From Zea mays (Eukaryota; Streptophyta; Magnoliopsida; Poales; Poaceae): a DNA stretch of 64,000 nt. Position 1 is the stretch's first letter. Every line of letters begins with the position of its first letter. The position numbers and the translations under genes are program-made. This document shows positions 1 through 11,033 of this stretch, piece by piece. The DNA lies in the NCBI RefSeq assembly GCF_902167145.1, contig NC_050099.1, forward strand, positions 64,684,942 through 64,748,941, given 5' to 3'. The notes beneath the pieces were generated by a model. It saw nothing but the letters and a program-made list of their open reading frames with translations. It was not told the origin of the DNA and searched no databases.

Positions 1-718
1 GAGGTCGTGATGGTCACCTTAAGAGTTTCCCCTCCATTGGGAGTCTTCTCTGCCACCACTTTCCTGCAAGAATTTTTATGATCCTCATCGGCCTCTCTTG
101 CATTGTCGATGACTATCTCTTCACCTTTGCCTTTATCAGCTGTGTTTGACCGAACCAAGACTTTCTTGCCCTCGAAGTCGATCATGTTCATTGGAAAGGG
201 CTCTGTATCCACCTGCATTTCCTGAAATTTCAACCATCCCTCGTTAATTGCCGATTGAATCTGTCGACGGAATACATTACAATCATTAGTGGTATGAGAA
301 AATGAGTTATACCACTTGCAGTATGCCCGACGTTTTAGCTCGTCGGCGGATGGAACAATGTGATATATTTTAATGTTGCCATTTTTGAGTAATTCATCAA
401 ATATTTTATCACATTTACCAACATTAAATGTAAACTTAACTTCCTCTTGTTGTTTCTTCTGAACCGGCTACAAGGAGGAACAAGCCGAAGATTTGGCCTG
501 CTTAGGCCAAACCATTTTAGCAGTATAAACTTCTATTGACTCGTCGTCCGGGCTACTTTGGTCGCATTCTACTATATGGACATTGTGACGAATGGTTTTG
601 GCAGTTTCTTTGCTTCGACTTTCACAGACCAAAGCTCTCTGGTGTAACTGTGCTAGGGTGAAAAATTGGATGCCTTCTAATTTTCTTTTAAATAATATCG
701 CGGACCATTAAAGGCTAA
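1..718 (-). pseudogene. gag C-terminal region with zinc-binding motif, decayed
   Basis: This continues the capsid ORF at 719-1303 in the same frame after a TGA (719-721). I translated parts by hand. Another in-frame stop, TAG, lies at 677-679, there is frame disruption near 650, and a further TAG lies at 468-470. Downstream of that the frame is open and shows the C-x-x-x-x-x-x-x-x-H-x4-C-like motif YCKWYNSFSHTTNDC, then a basic segment. This is the nucleocapsid end of gag. The accumulated stops mean this copy cannot make full Gag. Confidence 0.75.
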
Positions 719-1303
719 TCATGCTAGCTGTTTTTGTGCTAAATGAATTTGGAAACATCGGTTTCTTGTATCTCGGAATCTTCGGATGTAATCATTAATC
801 GATTCATCTTTCGCTTGTCGCAAGGACACTAAATCTACCAAATCTAACTCATAGTCACCAGAAAAAAAGTGGTCATGAAATTTTTGTTCTAAATCCCCCC
901 ATGACAAAATAGAATTAGGAGGTAAAGTGATGTACCATGCAAACGCGATTCCTGTTAAAGATAATGAAAATAAACGCACGCAAAATGCTTCTGTGTCAGC
1001 CAATTCCCCTAACTGTGCTAAAAACTGGCCTATGTGTTCGCGCGTGTTTTTTCCTTGGTCACCCGAAAATTTTGCGAATTCGGATATCCTGGTTCCCTGT
1101 GGGTATGGGTGGTGATCAAATCGGCTATCATAAGATTTCTGATATGATTGCCCCCCAGAGACCATGCTTACTCCGAGCTTATTTCGGAACACCCTGACTA
1201 TTTCCTCCCTTATTATATCAATGGCAGCCGGTGCAAGACCACCGGCTCTCTGGTCAAACATAGGTGGGGTTAGGTAGAAATTAGCGTGTTGTCTTCCCCC
1301 CAC
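719..1303 (-). CDS. Gag capsid fragment (retrotransposon gag domain)
   Basis: A 194-residue open stretch carries the retrotrans_gag signature: an AFxWYxxLPPNSI segment near residues 121-132, W-x-x-L-E-x-x-F near 135-142, and the LRQAKDESINDYIRRFR block near 161-177. Gag forms the virus-like particle core in the cytoplasm. The upstream part (1270-1518) is proline- and histidine-rich and lies in another frame, so the N-terminus is probably frameshifted. It ends at an in-frame TGA, not at a natural Gag terminus. Confidence 0.8.
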   Translation of the reverse strand: MGGRQHANFYLTPPMFDQRAGGLAPAAIDIIREEIVRVFRNKLGVSMVSGGQSYQKSYDSRFDHHPYPQGTRISEFAKFSGDQGKNTREHIGQFLAQLGELADTEAFCVRLFSLSLTGIAFAWYITLPPNSILSWGDLEQKFHDHFFSGDYELDLVDLVSLRQAKDESINDYIRRFRDTRNRCFQIHLAQKQLA

Positions 1304-2237
1304 TGGTTATGTGGTGCATTGTCACTTTCCCTATATGGTTCATAGGTTTGATCGTTCCTTTCTGGCCTTCTAGGTGGGGCCGGAAAGCTTTCATGGGCTC
1401 TGGATCTTGAATTAATGGGCTGATGCATTGCATAGTGTGATGGGAAGTGTTGCTGGGACGGGTGAGGATTCAGGTAACAATCCTCTTCAAAAAGGTCATG
1501 TGCGGACTGTCCGGACATTGGCCCGGACCGTCCATGATTATATGCGGACCGTCCGTCGTTGTATGCGGACCGTCCGACTGGGTAGTTCAGATTCTATGCC
1601 ATATGTGGTGGCTCGGGTGCATGTCTGGGTAACTCATTAAAAATGGGCCCGGCTGTGGCTGGCCCGGATGGTCCGTGATCACGGGCGGACGGTCCGGACA
1701 TGTGCAGATCGGCTGATTTACTGCCGATTTGCGGTTGCTCAGGGTACGTGTCCATCGGCATCCCATAAAGAGTTGGTCGTGACAACCTATAGCCGATGTA
1801 TTACGTGTTACCTCCTAACTCAACCTCGTGCGAAGGAAAATTTGCAATGCTAGATTTATCAAATGCATGTGCTAGTCTCCTATAGTCGTTTTGCATACCC
1901 CTATGATATTTTGCATTTGTTCTCGTTGCTCATATACATAATTCTTAAGAGATTGCAGCTCGTTTGTATTACTTACATTGGGGATATCTGGTGTGGGTCG
2001 AAGCGAAGCCGGATCCGTCGCCCGTTGTCGGACGACCTTGTTGTTCCTGTCCACTTTGAAGTTGGCCAAGAACTTTGCTTTTGCCTCCTGATCAGCTGCT
2101 CCTTGTGCTCCTCAAACTGGAGCTGTTCGTCGGCCGGCAAGGTTTCCCAAGTCGGCTCTATAATGTTGCTGGGGAAGACTTCAAAGCTATCTCTTGAACC
2201 GGCCATTGAGGGCCGATTTGATGGGTCTAGATATGTT
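1304..2237 (-). other. Gag N-terminal remnant and leader of the Gypsy element
   Basis: This lies between the PBS and the capsid ORF. Short minus-strand frames (1270-1518, 1594-1785, 1872-2069, 1973-2341) look like pieces of a low-complexity Gag N-terminus broken by frameshifts. The stretch 1497-1700 holds several CGGAC-N-GTCCG palindromes that also occur in the LTR. No intact gene is seen. Confidence 0.55.
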
Positions 2238-2256
2238 GTCCCCAGCGGAGTCGCCA
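2238..2256 (-). other. Primer binding site of Gypsy element
   Basis: Directly inside the LTR, the minus strand reads TGGCGACTCCGCTGGGGAC. This is complementary to what I recall as the 3' end of a plant tRNA-Arg (acceptor strand ending CGGAGUCG-CCA). Its position 7 bases inside the LTR end supports a PBS. The tRNA identity is from memory. Confidence 0.65.
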
Positions 2257-2263
2257 GAAAGTA

Positions 2264-2887
2264 TGTTGACACCTTTTTAGGGCACCAAACACTCAACACG
2301 AACCAGCGGCGATGCTCTCTGCACAGGGGCGGACGGTCCACCCGCAGGGGCCGGACGTTCCGCGGCCTGGTGCGAGGCTAGGATTCCTGCCTGAAGGCCG
2401 GACGGTTCGCGCCCTGGGGTCGGACGGTCCGCGCGTGCGCAGGGGCGGCGGAAGATCGCCGGCGGCGCCTAGATCTCGCTCCCGTGAGGGACCCCGTCGG
2501 GGAGGAGAGATCCTAGGAGTTGCCTAGGCTCGGGCAGGCCAACCTAGCCTACTCTAATCGACGTGAAGTCGAAGAGAAGCGAATAATTTGAGGATCGAAA
2601 GGTTAAACTAGAACTAGACTAGAACTACTCTTAGAAAATAAATGTGAAATAGAAGTGTTATTGATTCGATTGATGATCACAAATCGGCTGTATACCTCTC
2701 TATTTATAGAGGAGGGAGGCTGGACCCTTTACAAACTAATTTCCGAGCTTATCCCGAGATTCTCGCCAACAAATATAGCAAGAAACTCGGAACCCTAATC
2801 TGTTCTGCGCCTGCGCGGACCGTCCGGCCCACAGGCGCGGACTGTCCGGACCGCGGACCGTCCGGCCTCTCATTTTGGTGTCCAACA
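2264..2887 (-). repeat. 5' LTR of Gypsy element
   Basis: The 624-bp LTR has matching ends: TGTTGACACC on the plus strand at 2264 and GGTGTCCAACA at 2887, giving a 5'-TGTTG...CAACA-3' structure. It contains repeated CGGAC-N-GTCCG palindromes (2330-2440 and 2815-2865) and a TATA box. The partner LTR is outside the window. Confidence 0.85.
2698..2709 (-). promoter_or_regulatory. TATA box in Gypsy 5' LTR
   Basis: The minus strand reads CTATAAATAGAG, a good plant TATA element, located mid-LTR as expected for the U3/R border. It would drive leftward transcription of the element. Confidence 0.7.
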
Positions 2888-3025
2888 GAAACAAAATAAC
2901 TAGTCCACTAATTTGAGTGTTTTTTATGCATGGCCCAACCTATAGATGCCTGGCCAAACAAAACAACTAGACCTCTCCCGTTTCATAAAAAGGTAACCTG
3001 TAGATGCATTTCCAAATCTTATGGA

Positions 3026-4497
3026 TCACATAATTGATCCACTAAGATTGTTATCTCTGAGAATTAACCGTTCCAAACTTGGGCAGTCCAGAACACTGGA
3101 TGGGATGCTACCGTTGAGATGATTAAACCCCAAGTCCAAAATTCTCAATGCTTTTCCTGAACAAATGTTTGGTGGGATACCACCAACAAAACTGTTATTT
3201 GTGAAATCTATCTGGACCAAGGGGCTATTAACACCCAGCTCCTGTGGTATGACTCCAGTGAAGAAATTATCAAACAGTGTGATGTTCTTTAGGGACTTCA
3301 GCTCAGCTAACACTGAAGGTAGCCTCCCTGTGAATTTGTTGCGATAAAGAAGGACACTCTCGAGGGTTTGGATACTCCAAATACTCTCAGGGAAGAGTCC
3401 CATGAGGTGATTCTCGAAAAGAAAGAGCTTTGACAAATTCCGTAAATTTGCAAATTCTTCAGGAACAGTGCCCTCCAGCTGGTTTGCATCTAGCTCTAGC
3501 CACTGCAGCAACCGACAGTTACCAATCTCAGGTGGGATCAGCCCAGTCAGGGAGTTCTGTGAAAGTAAAAGATATGTGAGGTTGCTGGATAAGCCTATAA
3601 AATTTGGAATTTTGCCAGACAGACTATTATTGACAAATCCAAGTTGTTGCAAGCTCCTGCAATTCCCTAGCCATGAGGGAATTTCACCCTTTATATTATT
3701 GAATGACAAAATGAATATTTCCAGCTTGCAGTTCTCAAAACTGAAAGAGATCTCGCCCGTGAAACTATTGGCAGTGGCATCAAAAACCTTGAGGCCTTCG
3801 ATCTTACTCAAGGACTCTGGAATACTGCCACTCAGTTGATTATTGAGTAGATACAGCTCCTCCAACTTGGTGCAGTTGCCAATTGAACTGGGCAAAACTC
3901 CAGACAACATATTTTCGTGCAACCACAATGACTTAAGGCTTGTCATTTCACCAACCGAGAAGGGGGTATCGAACCACTGAGCTGATTGCCATGTAGGTAC
4001 ACTTGCTCCAGAAACTGGTTCTTGAACAACTCCTCTGGTATTGTTCCATTGAAAGAATTGTAGTAGAGCGACAGTGATGATAATTTCTTGAGGCTGCCCA
4101 TTGATGCTGGTATGTTGCCAGAAAGCAAGTTTTGGGACAAATCCAATTGTTCAAGCATACTGCAGTTGCCCAATTCTAGAGGGATCAAACCAGATATGTT
4201 GTTAGCAGATAAAATGAGAACCTGCATGTATTTCAGACGCCCTATTTCAGGTCCTATAAAACCTGAAACCTCTGATGACGATAGGTCGAGAGAAATCACT
4301 CTGTTCCTTCCATTGCAGCCAACACCGTTCCATGTACAAGGAGTTGCATCAGAACCACTCCAGTTGGTTCTTATGAAACTTGGTAGTATTAGGGTTTTGG
4401 ACAGAGCAAGAAGAGCTAGGCCATCTGAACTCATACCCTGTGATGTTGAAACTAACACGAATAATAGAAAAAACCGATGCCAGAAAACCAGCTTCAT
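3026..4497 (-). pseudogene. LRR receptor-like kinase ectodomain fragment (PEPR-like), frameshifted and truncated
   Basis: The first frame (4497 to about 3957) encodes a hydrophobic signal peptide (residues 2-20), an LRRNT_2 cap ending in TPCTWNGVGC, and about four LRRs. The reading then moves to another frame (3946 to 3026), which continues without a gap in homology through about twelve 24-residue LRRs of the LxxLxxLxLxxNxLxGxIP type. The break near 3957-3962 behaves as loss of one base. The second frame ends in ...LSGSIM then TGA, in the middle of an LRR, so the remaining LRRs, the transmembrane helix and the kinase are absent. Family members act as plasma-membrane receptors for peptides. 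The closest family by eye is PEPR1/PEPR2 (LRR-XI); that assignment is tentative. ATG at 4495-4497 was chosen because it starts the signal peptide and lies 7 bases after a splice acceptor. Confidence 0.85.
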
Positions 4498-4504
4498 CTT
4501 GTCC

Positions 4505-5927
4505 CTGAAAATTTTGGATAGAAGTCAGTAGAAGATCTTTTTTCGCCTATGTACAAGTAGTTCAATGCACAATTCGATGGGGATTGCATGTATGAGCAGT
4601 TGTCATCAACCAAAATTGCGCACATTGACAACCTTCCCCTTAAAAGCAACGAAGTAGAACAATTTGATGAAACTAGAAGTTACTTATTTTCCCAATAAGA
4701 GTTGGTAGAAATCCTTAAACATTAACAATCTTGAAGGAAGCCAAGCTTACTCTTCCGGAACACATACTAACACTAAGTAGAATGTGCTAAAAGATTTTAA
4801 TTGGATAGATGTTTAGGTTTTCAGATAGACTAGAATATAGTTTAAATTTGTATGTTATTTACTTAGGAAGAATTGTTCCTCATCCAACAGATCAGCACGC
4901 AGACCCAAATTTGGCTATTGGCCATTCTTCCAGACATGTAAAAACATAGTAACGTAGTATATGATAGAAGAATATAATCATAAATGAGTTTGGTTAACTG
5001 GAGGCCCCCAAACTGCCAGACACACCTACTTGTAGTTTGGATAATCATACACTGAGAGCAGCAAAATGCAAATATGTTAAAACCAAAACGCAATGGGCTA
5101 TTAAACTCAAGGCGCTGGATGGTTTCCCAAGCCATTGCAAATGAAGCAGGAAAACCGAAACTCACATTTTACTAAAAAAAAGTGTCAGAAATTGTGTTTA
5201 TGAAATTGAGTTTATGATGGGCTCCTAACGGATATGCTCATAGTTCTTATTTGAGAAAATACGACATAGCCTATCTTCTGCTAAACATAAGCCATTCTAA
5301 GCATTTCCCCAATTCTAAAAATAAGGGGAACCACCACATGAGCTGATGAGCATCTTGATTTCTTTTCTTTAATAAAAACGAAAAACGGGCACCTCGATTG
5401 CAATTGCAAGCGAGAGATCCTCAGCACTACTACGCGGACGACGCCACCACATGATAATTAAAGCCCGCTTGGTAGGATTTTTCGCGAGAAACTCACTCTA
5501 TATCAAACGGTCGGTTTAGTAGCACGAGTCGTTTGGAACTATTTTTTTCAGCGAAAAAGATTCCGGAGCCGTTTTGGCCCTTCCGAAGAAGCCCTTCCTC
5601 GGAGAAATCGGCACCCATGGAAGCTCGTTCATTTCAGTGGGCTACAACTACAGCTCAAGCAGCCATGGGTTTTGCTTCGTTCCTGAAGCACGCTCTCTAA
5701 GTTTGAGAGCGGGCGCTGACAAGAACCCGAGAACTACAATAGATGCGGGCGATAAAATGCGAGTGCAAAAGACCAGACGGCAGGAACGGAACGAATGATA
5801 GCGGCGGACGGCGGTTGCTCGGGGGTCAAACAACAAGCAACACACAACAGGAAGTAGTACAGGCGGAAACTGCTCGACCCGGAGGAGCACACAGGGGGAA
5901 GGAAGGAAGCGAGTGAGCGGCGCTTAC
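4505..5927 (-). other. Probable 5'UTR intron of the LRR-RLK gene
   Basis: On the minus strand a donor CTG|GTAAGC lies at 5927/5928 and an acceptor TTTTCAG|GGAC at 4505/4504, just upstream of the ATG. The interval is AT-rich with no convincing ORF; 5466-5600 has a short GC-richer patch that may be an old insertion. The upstream exon would begin above 5928 and may reach toward 6000. Splicing is predicted from consensus only. Confidence 0.55.
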
Positions 5928-6173
5928 CAGAGACGGCAGCTCGGTGCCCGCAGGCGAGAGGATCCTGGGAGGCGCTCCTCTAGTTTTGACTAGCACTAGA
6001 AGCAATCATCCATTATATTCCATGGAGGACGAGAGGGAGAGCACCTGCAGCGCGGTGTGGACTAGAAGCAATCATCCGTTTCAGACTGGCGCGTTGGGTG
6101 CCAAATAAATTCACCACTCGGCATTTTCACTAAAAAATAACCAAAGTCCAAAGGTCCAGTACTCACGTACTAG
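5928..6173 (-). other. 5' exon/upstream region of the LRR-RLK remnant, cut by the CACTA insertion
   Basis: Moderately GC-rich sequence follows the predicted first exon. A direct duplication of the block around GACTAG...AAGCAATCATCC occurs near 5987-6012 and 6060-6078. The CACTA element begins at 6174, so the original promoter continued into what is now 17373 onward. No clear TATA box was found. Confidence 0.4.
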
Positions 6174-6198
6174 CACTACTACAGCAAACCTCTGTACA

Positions 6199-6460
6199 GT
6201 CGGTTTGGTTCACCTCTACACAGGCGGTTCCAAGAACCGCTTGTGGTGTATCGCCTGTGATGTAAAACAACATCACAGACGGTCAATCAAAAACCGCCCG
6301 TGAAAGACACACATTACAGGCGGTCCAGTTCAAAGGAACCGTCTGTGATAGACACACATCACAGGCGGTTTCTTATCCTAGCCGCTTGTGTTAGCCACAC
6401 ATCACAGGCGATTTTTAATATAAGTCCGACTGCATACAATAAAAATCACAGACGGTTTTC
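6199..6460. repeat. Left subterminal repeat array of the CACTA element
   Basis: At least eight copies of a CACAGGCGGTT-like motif and its reverse complement (AACCGCCTGTGAT) occur, spaced 15-40 bases, several forming inverted pairs. In En/Spm, arrays of this kind are the binding sites of the TnpA-type protein (family knowledge). Confidence 0.85.
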
Positions 6461-6696
6461 AATATACAGATTCATATACAGAATTTTCAAACACAGATTA
6501 TACACAGATTTCATACACAGATTCACACAGATTGCATACACAGATTTATACATATCAAGTTCTATAATACACAGATTCATCCACATATCAAGTTCCATCG
6601 TCATACACAGATTTATACACATATCAAGTTCCATAGACAACTAAACATCTCAAAGTTCCATAGACAACTAAACATCTAAAGTTCCTAACTAAAGAC
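6461..6696. repeat. Short tandem repeat tract (ATACACAGATT units)
   Basis: Degenerate ATACACAGATT(T/C)ATA units repeat through about 6465-6640, then a doubled AGTTCC(A)TAGACAACTAAACATCT block at 6628-6685. It lies between the subterminal array and the end of the leftward gene, and probably includes that gene's 3'UTR. Confidence 0.6.
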
Positions 6697-9600
6697 CTAA
6701 ACACTGTGTGATATTGTGTACAAATTTAGTTCTGGGAATCGTTGCAAATTTCTATTTGTATTGTAGAATAGCCCTTGTTGATGAAGAACTTCACGGCGCA
6801 TAAAGTAAAGCAAGTCTCTTACAACCTTAGCCACGCCGACGGAAACCATATCTCTTTCTAACCATTCAGCATTGATCTTGGATTTAGGAACCTGCAATGA
6901 AAGCAAAAAACAAGCAGTGCTAAGAGTAATGTGATGAGCAACAATATAACATAAAAATTGCAACATAGACAATGATAGCGAACTTACATCCTCACGATTG
7001 ACCATGTAATGGAAGGTGACACGACACCATTCGCATACATAATAACCGCACAGGACAGTACCCGGAGGTTGGTTGTCACCATATGGAAATAATGATATTG
7101 ACAAATTAGGCTTGTCCTCTGGATGTTCGCCGCCAAGATCTTTCCAATAAAAACGGTATGCACTGCATATAAGAATAGCATTGTGAAATTAAGAATACAT
7201 TTGTTAAGTTGTAATAAGTACAAGTGTGCAATAATAATCATACTTCTCTAAAATCTTCAAGAAATCATTATACGTAGCCTTTTCCATTCTCAGTGAGTCG
7301 AAGACCACGACTTTACCATCCTTTGGAAAAATCATGATACAAATGTAGTGGTCACTATATAGACATAGACGAAAACACATGTTAAGATCACTATTGCCAT
7401 AATTTATAGTTCAAAATTAAACCATGTCGATAACTTACTTAAAGTGGTGCGGAGCTATTATTAAGTCCTTGCCATGTTATACATGATTATACATGGCTCG
7501 TCCAATGTATGCTGCCATTACCTTCATTTTCTTTCTCTGATTCTGTTTGACGGCTTTCTCAAATTCAGCATCGTCCAAGTCTTTGTATTCTTCTCCATGC
7601 CTCCGAGCAACTTCTTTGTAGCGAGCTTGGGATATCATCAATGGGTCAAGAAACCCTGTCTTAAGTTGTTTCTTCTTATCATCCATGTATTGCATCCTAC
7701 GTGTAAAAGTGTTAATCGTTAGACTCTCGTTTATGTGTGCGTGTACAAAACTAACAAATATGAAAGTTTAGAGGTACTTACAAGCAAAAGAGGGTTAAGT
7801 AGTTGGTTTCCATCCTTTGTCGGTGGTACAACGACGAGAGATCGTCAAAGAATAAATGCCGCACAGGATCTATATGATCATTGCTCCAAAATGCATCTTC
7901 TGGCACAACAAATGTGAAGTCCTCGAGTTTGTATTTGTTGCTAGCCACCATGTACCACTCATGCATTCTAATCTCCGGAGTCGACAACTTAGAAAGTTAC
8001 ACCGTCGTCAAGAACGGCCTCTCATTCACAAATTTTGGAGGAACATCCTCCTTCTTGTATACCGAGATATTGGTTTTAAGACGTAATGATTCTCGAGTAT
8101 GAATCATTCCATCTTCTTCCCATACTTCAAAATTGTCTATTTGGGACCGTGTGCCTACTCCATGAGATGCTGATTCCGCTTTTGATTGATTTGTCATAAC
8201 TCTCCGCAATTTATGCAGGTAGCGTGACACTGATTCTGACGGTTTCTTGATATCGTCAGTGGCGATTCGCTGATGAATTTTCTTTGAAATAGTTGGCCCT
8301 TCAACATTGGTGCCAACCTTTGGTTCCTTTTTGATGTTGACGTCGACATTCTGAGGAACAATTTTGTCTACGTCCCCCTCGTCGAGTTCCTTCGCAAGAG
8401 GCGATATGATTGTTTCAACGATTTTTTTGGAGGTCGGTGTCATATTTTCCTGCACCATGGGGTGTGGAATGATCGAACTATCTTTTTGTTGCATTGGTGT
8501 TGAATTCGGCTCATCACCCAACTTGATGTCGCGTCGATGCCAAAGGACCAACTCGTTCATTGCCTCCTGCAAAATTATGATCCCCTCAACTGGAAAATCT
8601 ATCTCCCAATCTTCACAACCACTGTCTGTGATTTCTAGAACTTGGACCACAGCATAGTGTTGCGGGACAGGATTATCCTTGTAGTTAACAAGTCCTGGTT
8701 TTACCAAACCAGTAGCAGCTTGCTTTGTTTTTGTCCCAGATCGATTGATTGGAATATGAAGAAAGCAAGGCTTGTCCTCAACAATATCGTCTACAGGGTA
8801 CTTGGTGAAGTCTTGCACAGATCCTACGCTGCTAGGGACTATAGGTGGACTCATGTGGCTTGGCTTGAGTTCAAATGATATGCATTCTGTTTTCTTCATT
8901 TTGTTCATCACGTCATTAATAGCCTTTTGTACCCTTTCATCAATAGTCTCTTCAAGGGTCCTTTTCGACTTCTCGTGTTTCCTATATGACGACGCATACT
9001 CTGGAAACGCCTCTCTCCAGGAAATCTTAGAAGAGATTCCCCGAGCCCGTCCAGTGTGTTCAGGATTGCCTAGTGCTACAGTTAGTATGTCATTCTCCCT
9101 CCGAGGCTTAAATTCTCCTTTTTTTCTCTTATCTGCATATTCTTGAATTTTTGTCGAAACTTCGCCTACCAATTCTGGATGCAAAAGTTTGCCGTCCTCA
9201 CTCAAACCTGCCCGACCTAAGATCCAACGAATAGCTCGCTCATCGATATCTTTTAATATTGGGTCCAAAGTGCCGTTAGCTATAGCTTCCTCGATTATCC
9301 TATTCCACTGCACAACTTTATGGTGATATCCGGTTGACCCTAGGCGATGGGGGTGTTTGTTCATCTTCGCTCTCTGAGAATTAGTTTCGCCCAGTTCTTT
9401 GGCCTTCAGTTCGGTCTTCTGACAAACAAATTCCTCCCACTGAGCTTGAGTGATTTTCCCCATTTTCTTGGGCGGAGGAACCTTATTCTTCTTAACAAAT
9501 TCCCTATTCATCTCGGCCTTCCACCCACGAAATATCTTGGCCATAGCAGAGAGCATTGACTTCCTTACTGCATCCTCTGTGCCTTTTGGGAACTTGAATG

Positions 9601-10207
9601 ACTCAGAAAACTTAGCCCATAGCTTATTGCAGGTGTCTTCATCTAAATCCTTCCATTTTTGAAGTGTGATTGGCACTATATCTCTAACAGTAGACCCGCA
9701 GGAATTTTGAAACTTTGTAACCACGTCAAGTGGTTCTTCAGGAAACCCCTCTGCATTTAGTTTTGTTACGTACATAACTGCACCTTCTTTCATCTGATTC
9801 GGACCTCGTCGCCCTCGTTTCCGCTTATGTGAAACGAATGATTCAGGCATCGGAGCATCCTCCGTGTTTCGTGTAGAACATGCATCATCTTTCTTCTCTT
9901 CATTTGAAATCTATATATTGAAACAATTAATGGCCTTTCATATATGAACATTATTTTAGAATATAGTCGGCATATTTCTATTTACCTCTTCATCATTGGG
10001 AATATAGTCGGCATCAAGCTCATCTGATGTTTTTTTCTTCCTTGGAGGTATAGGAGTACAAGGATTGTCGTCACTAGAACTATCCTCCCCGCTCCCTTCA
10101 CCGGAGCTGCTCGTTGTCTGCCATTCAAGTTTGGTCGCGTCTTCATCAATTTTGTTAGATGCACCGGTGCAGACCACATCCATCCTAGGCTGCTCGTTGT
10201 CTGCCAT
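6697..10207 (-). pseudogene. CACTA-encoded TnpA-like protein with C-terminal Ulp1/C48 cysteine protease domain
   Basis: Six exons can be proposed from consensus splice sites: 9986-10207, 7782-9910, 7439-7696, 7244-7354, 6988-7162 and 6697-6891. The first exon is acidic and Ser-rich. The second is a basic region of the plant transposase (Ptta/En/Spm) type, with W-x-x-x-x-x-x-x-V segments and the GRARGIS motif. The last four give a Ulp1-like protease: the catalytic His in DHYICIMIF, Asp in VVVFDSL, and Gln plus Cys in NQPPGTVLCGYYVC. It ends SHSV then TAG. Two in-frame TAA codons interrupt it, at 7997-7999 and 7477-7479, with clear homology continuing in the same frame after each. Domains of this type are a known accessory of grass CACTA elements; the substrate is unknown. 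Confidence 0.85.
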
Positions 10208-10371
10208 TCAAGCTGGTTCCATCGATAAAGGGATATACTGTTAGTCTGATATACTGGTTCCATCAATAAGGGAACTTGGAGAAAAGGTGATTTAAAAGAA
10301 ATCGAGCCCAAACCCGCCTTTGTGTCCCTCCTTTACTCCCCAAACAGAAAGCCCAAACCCGCCTCCGAGGC
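10208..10371. other. Upstream region of the leftward CACTA gene
   Basis: It contains a short duplication of the ACTGGTTCCATC(G/A)ATAA(A)GGGA unit (10212-10235 and 10254-10275) and part of the block also present at the first codons (GCTCGTTGTCTGCCATTCAAG at 10109-10128 and 10192-10211). No TATA box is obvious. Confidence 0.4.
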
Positions 10372-11033
10372 AGGATCGGGCCGGGAAGCACGGAGCAGAT
10401 AGAAGTGCACTTTCCAATGCAGTTAGACAGAGAAGGCATGGTTGTGATGTTATAATGCTGAAGGACCCCAAGAAGAGATTATGGCATGTCGTCCACCACC
10501 ACTGCCCGTTATTTGTGGGCTTCACCGAGGGCTGGAAACATTTGGTGACAGCAAACGACCTTTAGACTGGGGACGTCTGCGAGATTGTTAAGGGGCTAGA
10601 CGATGGTGAGCCGGTGTACTCTGTCCAGATGTGTGGTCACAAAATTTAAAGCCGCCCCGGCTTCATCTGTGCGCTTCTCTTCTCTTATGTCGGCTACTAA
10701 GATCACTTAGCACCCCACCTAAGAGAAGAGAAGCGCACACATGAAGCTGGGGCGGCTTTAAATTTTGTGACCACACATCCGGACATAGTACACCGGCTCA
10801 CCATCGTCTGGCCCCTTAACAAGCTCATAGACGTCCCCAGCCCGAAGGTCGTTTGCTGTCACCAAATGTTTCCAGCCCTCGGTGAAGCCCACAAATAATG
10901 GGCAGTGGTGGTGGATGACAGGCCATAATCTCTTCTTGGTGTCCTTCAGCATTATAACATCACAGCGATGCCTTCTCTATCTAACTATATTGGAAAGTGC
11001 ACTTCTATCTGCTCCGTGCTTCCCGACCCGATT
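10372..11033. repeat. Large inverted repeat made of two B3-domain gene fragments
   Basis: The left arm (about 10372-10687) and right arm (about 10720-11033) are reverse complements with scattered mismatches, separated by a loop of about 32 bases. Each arm encodes the same B3 DNA-binding domain piece: FVGFTEGWKHLVTANDL then GDV and a beta-strand ending CGHKI. The right arm has it open on the minus strand (10758-10952); the left arm has it on the plus strand with a stop after NDL. B3 domains belong to plant REM/ARF/LAV transcription factors, so this is a captured host fragment that was later duplicated head-to-head. A transcript through it could fold into a hairpin of about 310 bp. Confidence 0.85.

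Larger units (their letters stand above)
1..2887 (-). mobile_element. Ty3/Gypsy LTR retrotransposon, Tat/Grande-like, 5' part only
   Basis: The window opens inside a minus-strand Gypsy element. Its 5' LTR is the right-hand part (2264-2887), followed leftward by a primer binding site and a decayed gag; pol and the 3' LTR lie off the left edge. The gag C-terminal motif (YCKWYNSFSHTTNDC, near 260-320) is the type I associate with the Tat/Grande/Ogre group, and the short LTR of about 620 bp fits Grande-like elements. The family name is inference. The target duplication cannot be tested because the far end is missing. Confidence 0.85.

Noticed and set aside
4863..5165. 100-aa minus-strand ORF in the LRR-RLK 5' intron
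   Set aside because: Cys/Trp-rich with no domain, inside a predicted intron, and no signal of homology by eye.
6174..6460. Possible CRISPR-like array of short direct and inverted repeats
   Set aside because: The repeats are 10-13 bases, irregularly spaced and in both orientations, and lie inside CACTA ends in a plant genome. They are subterminal transposase-binding repeats.
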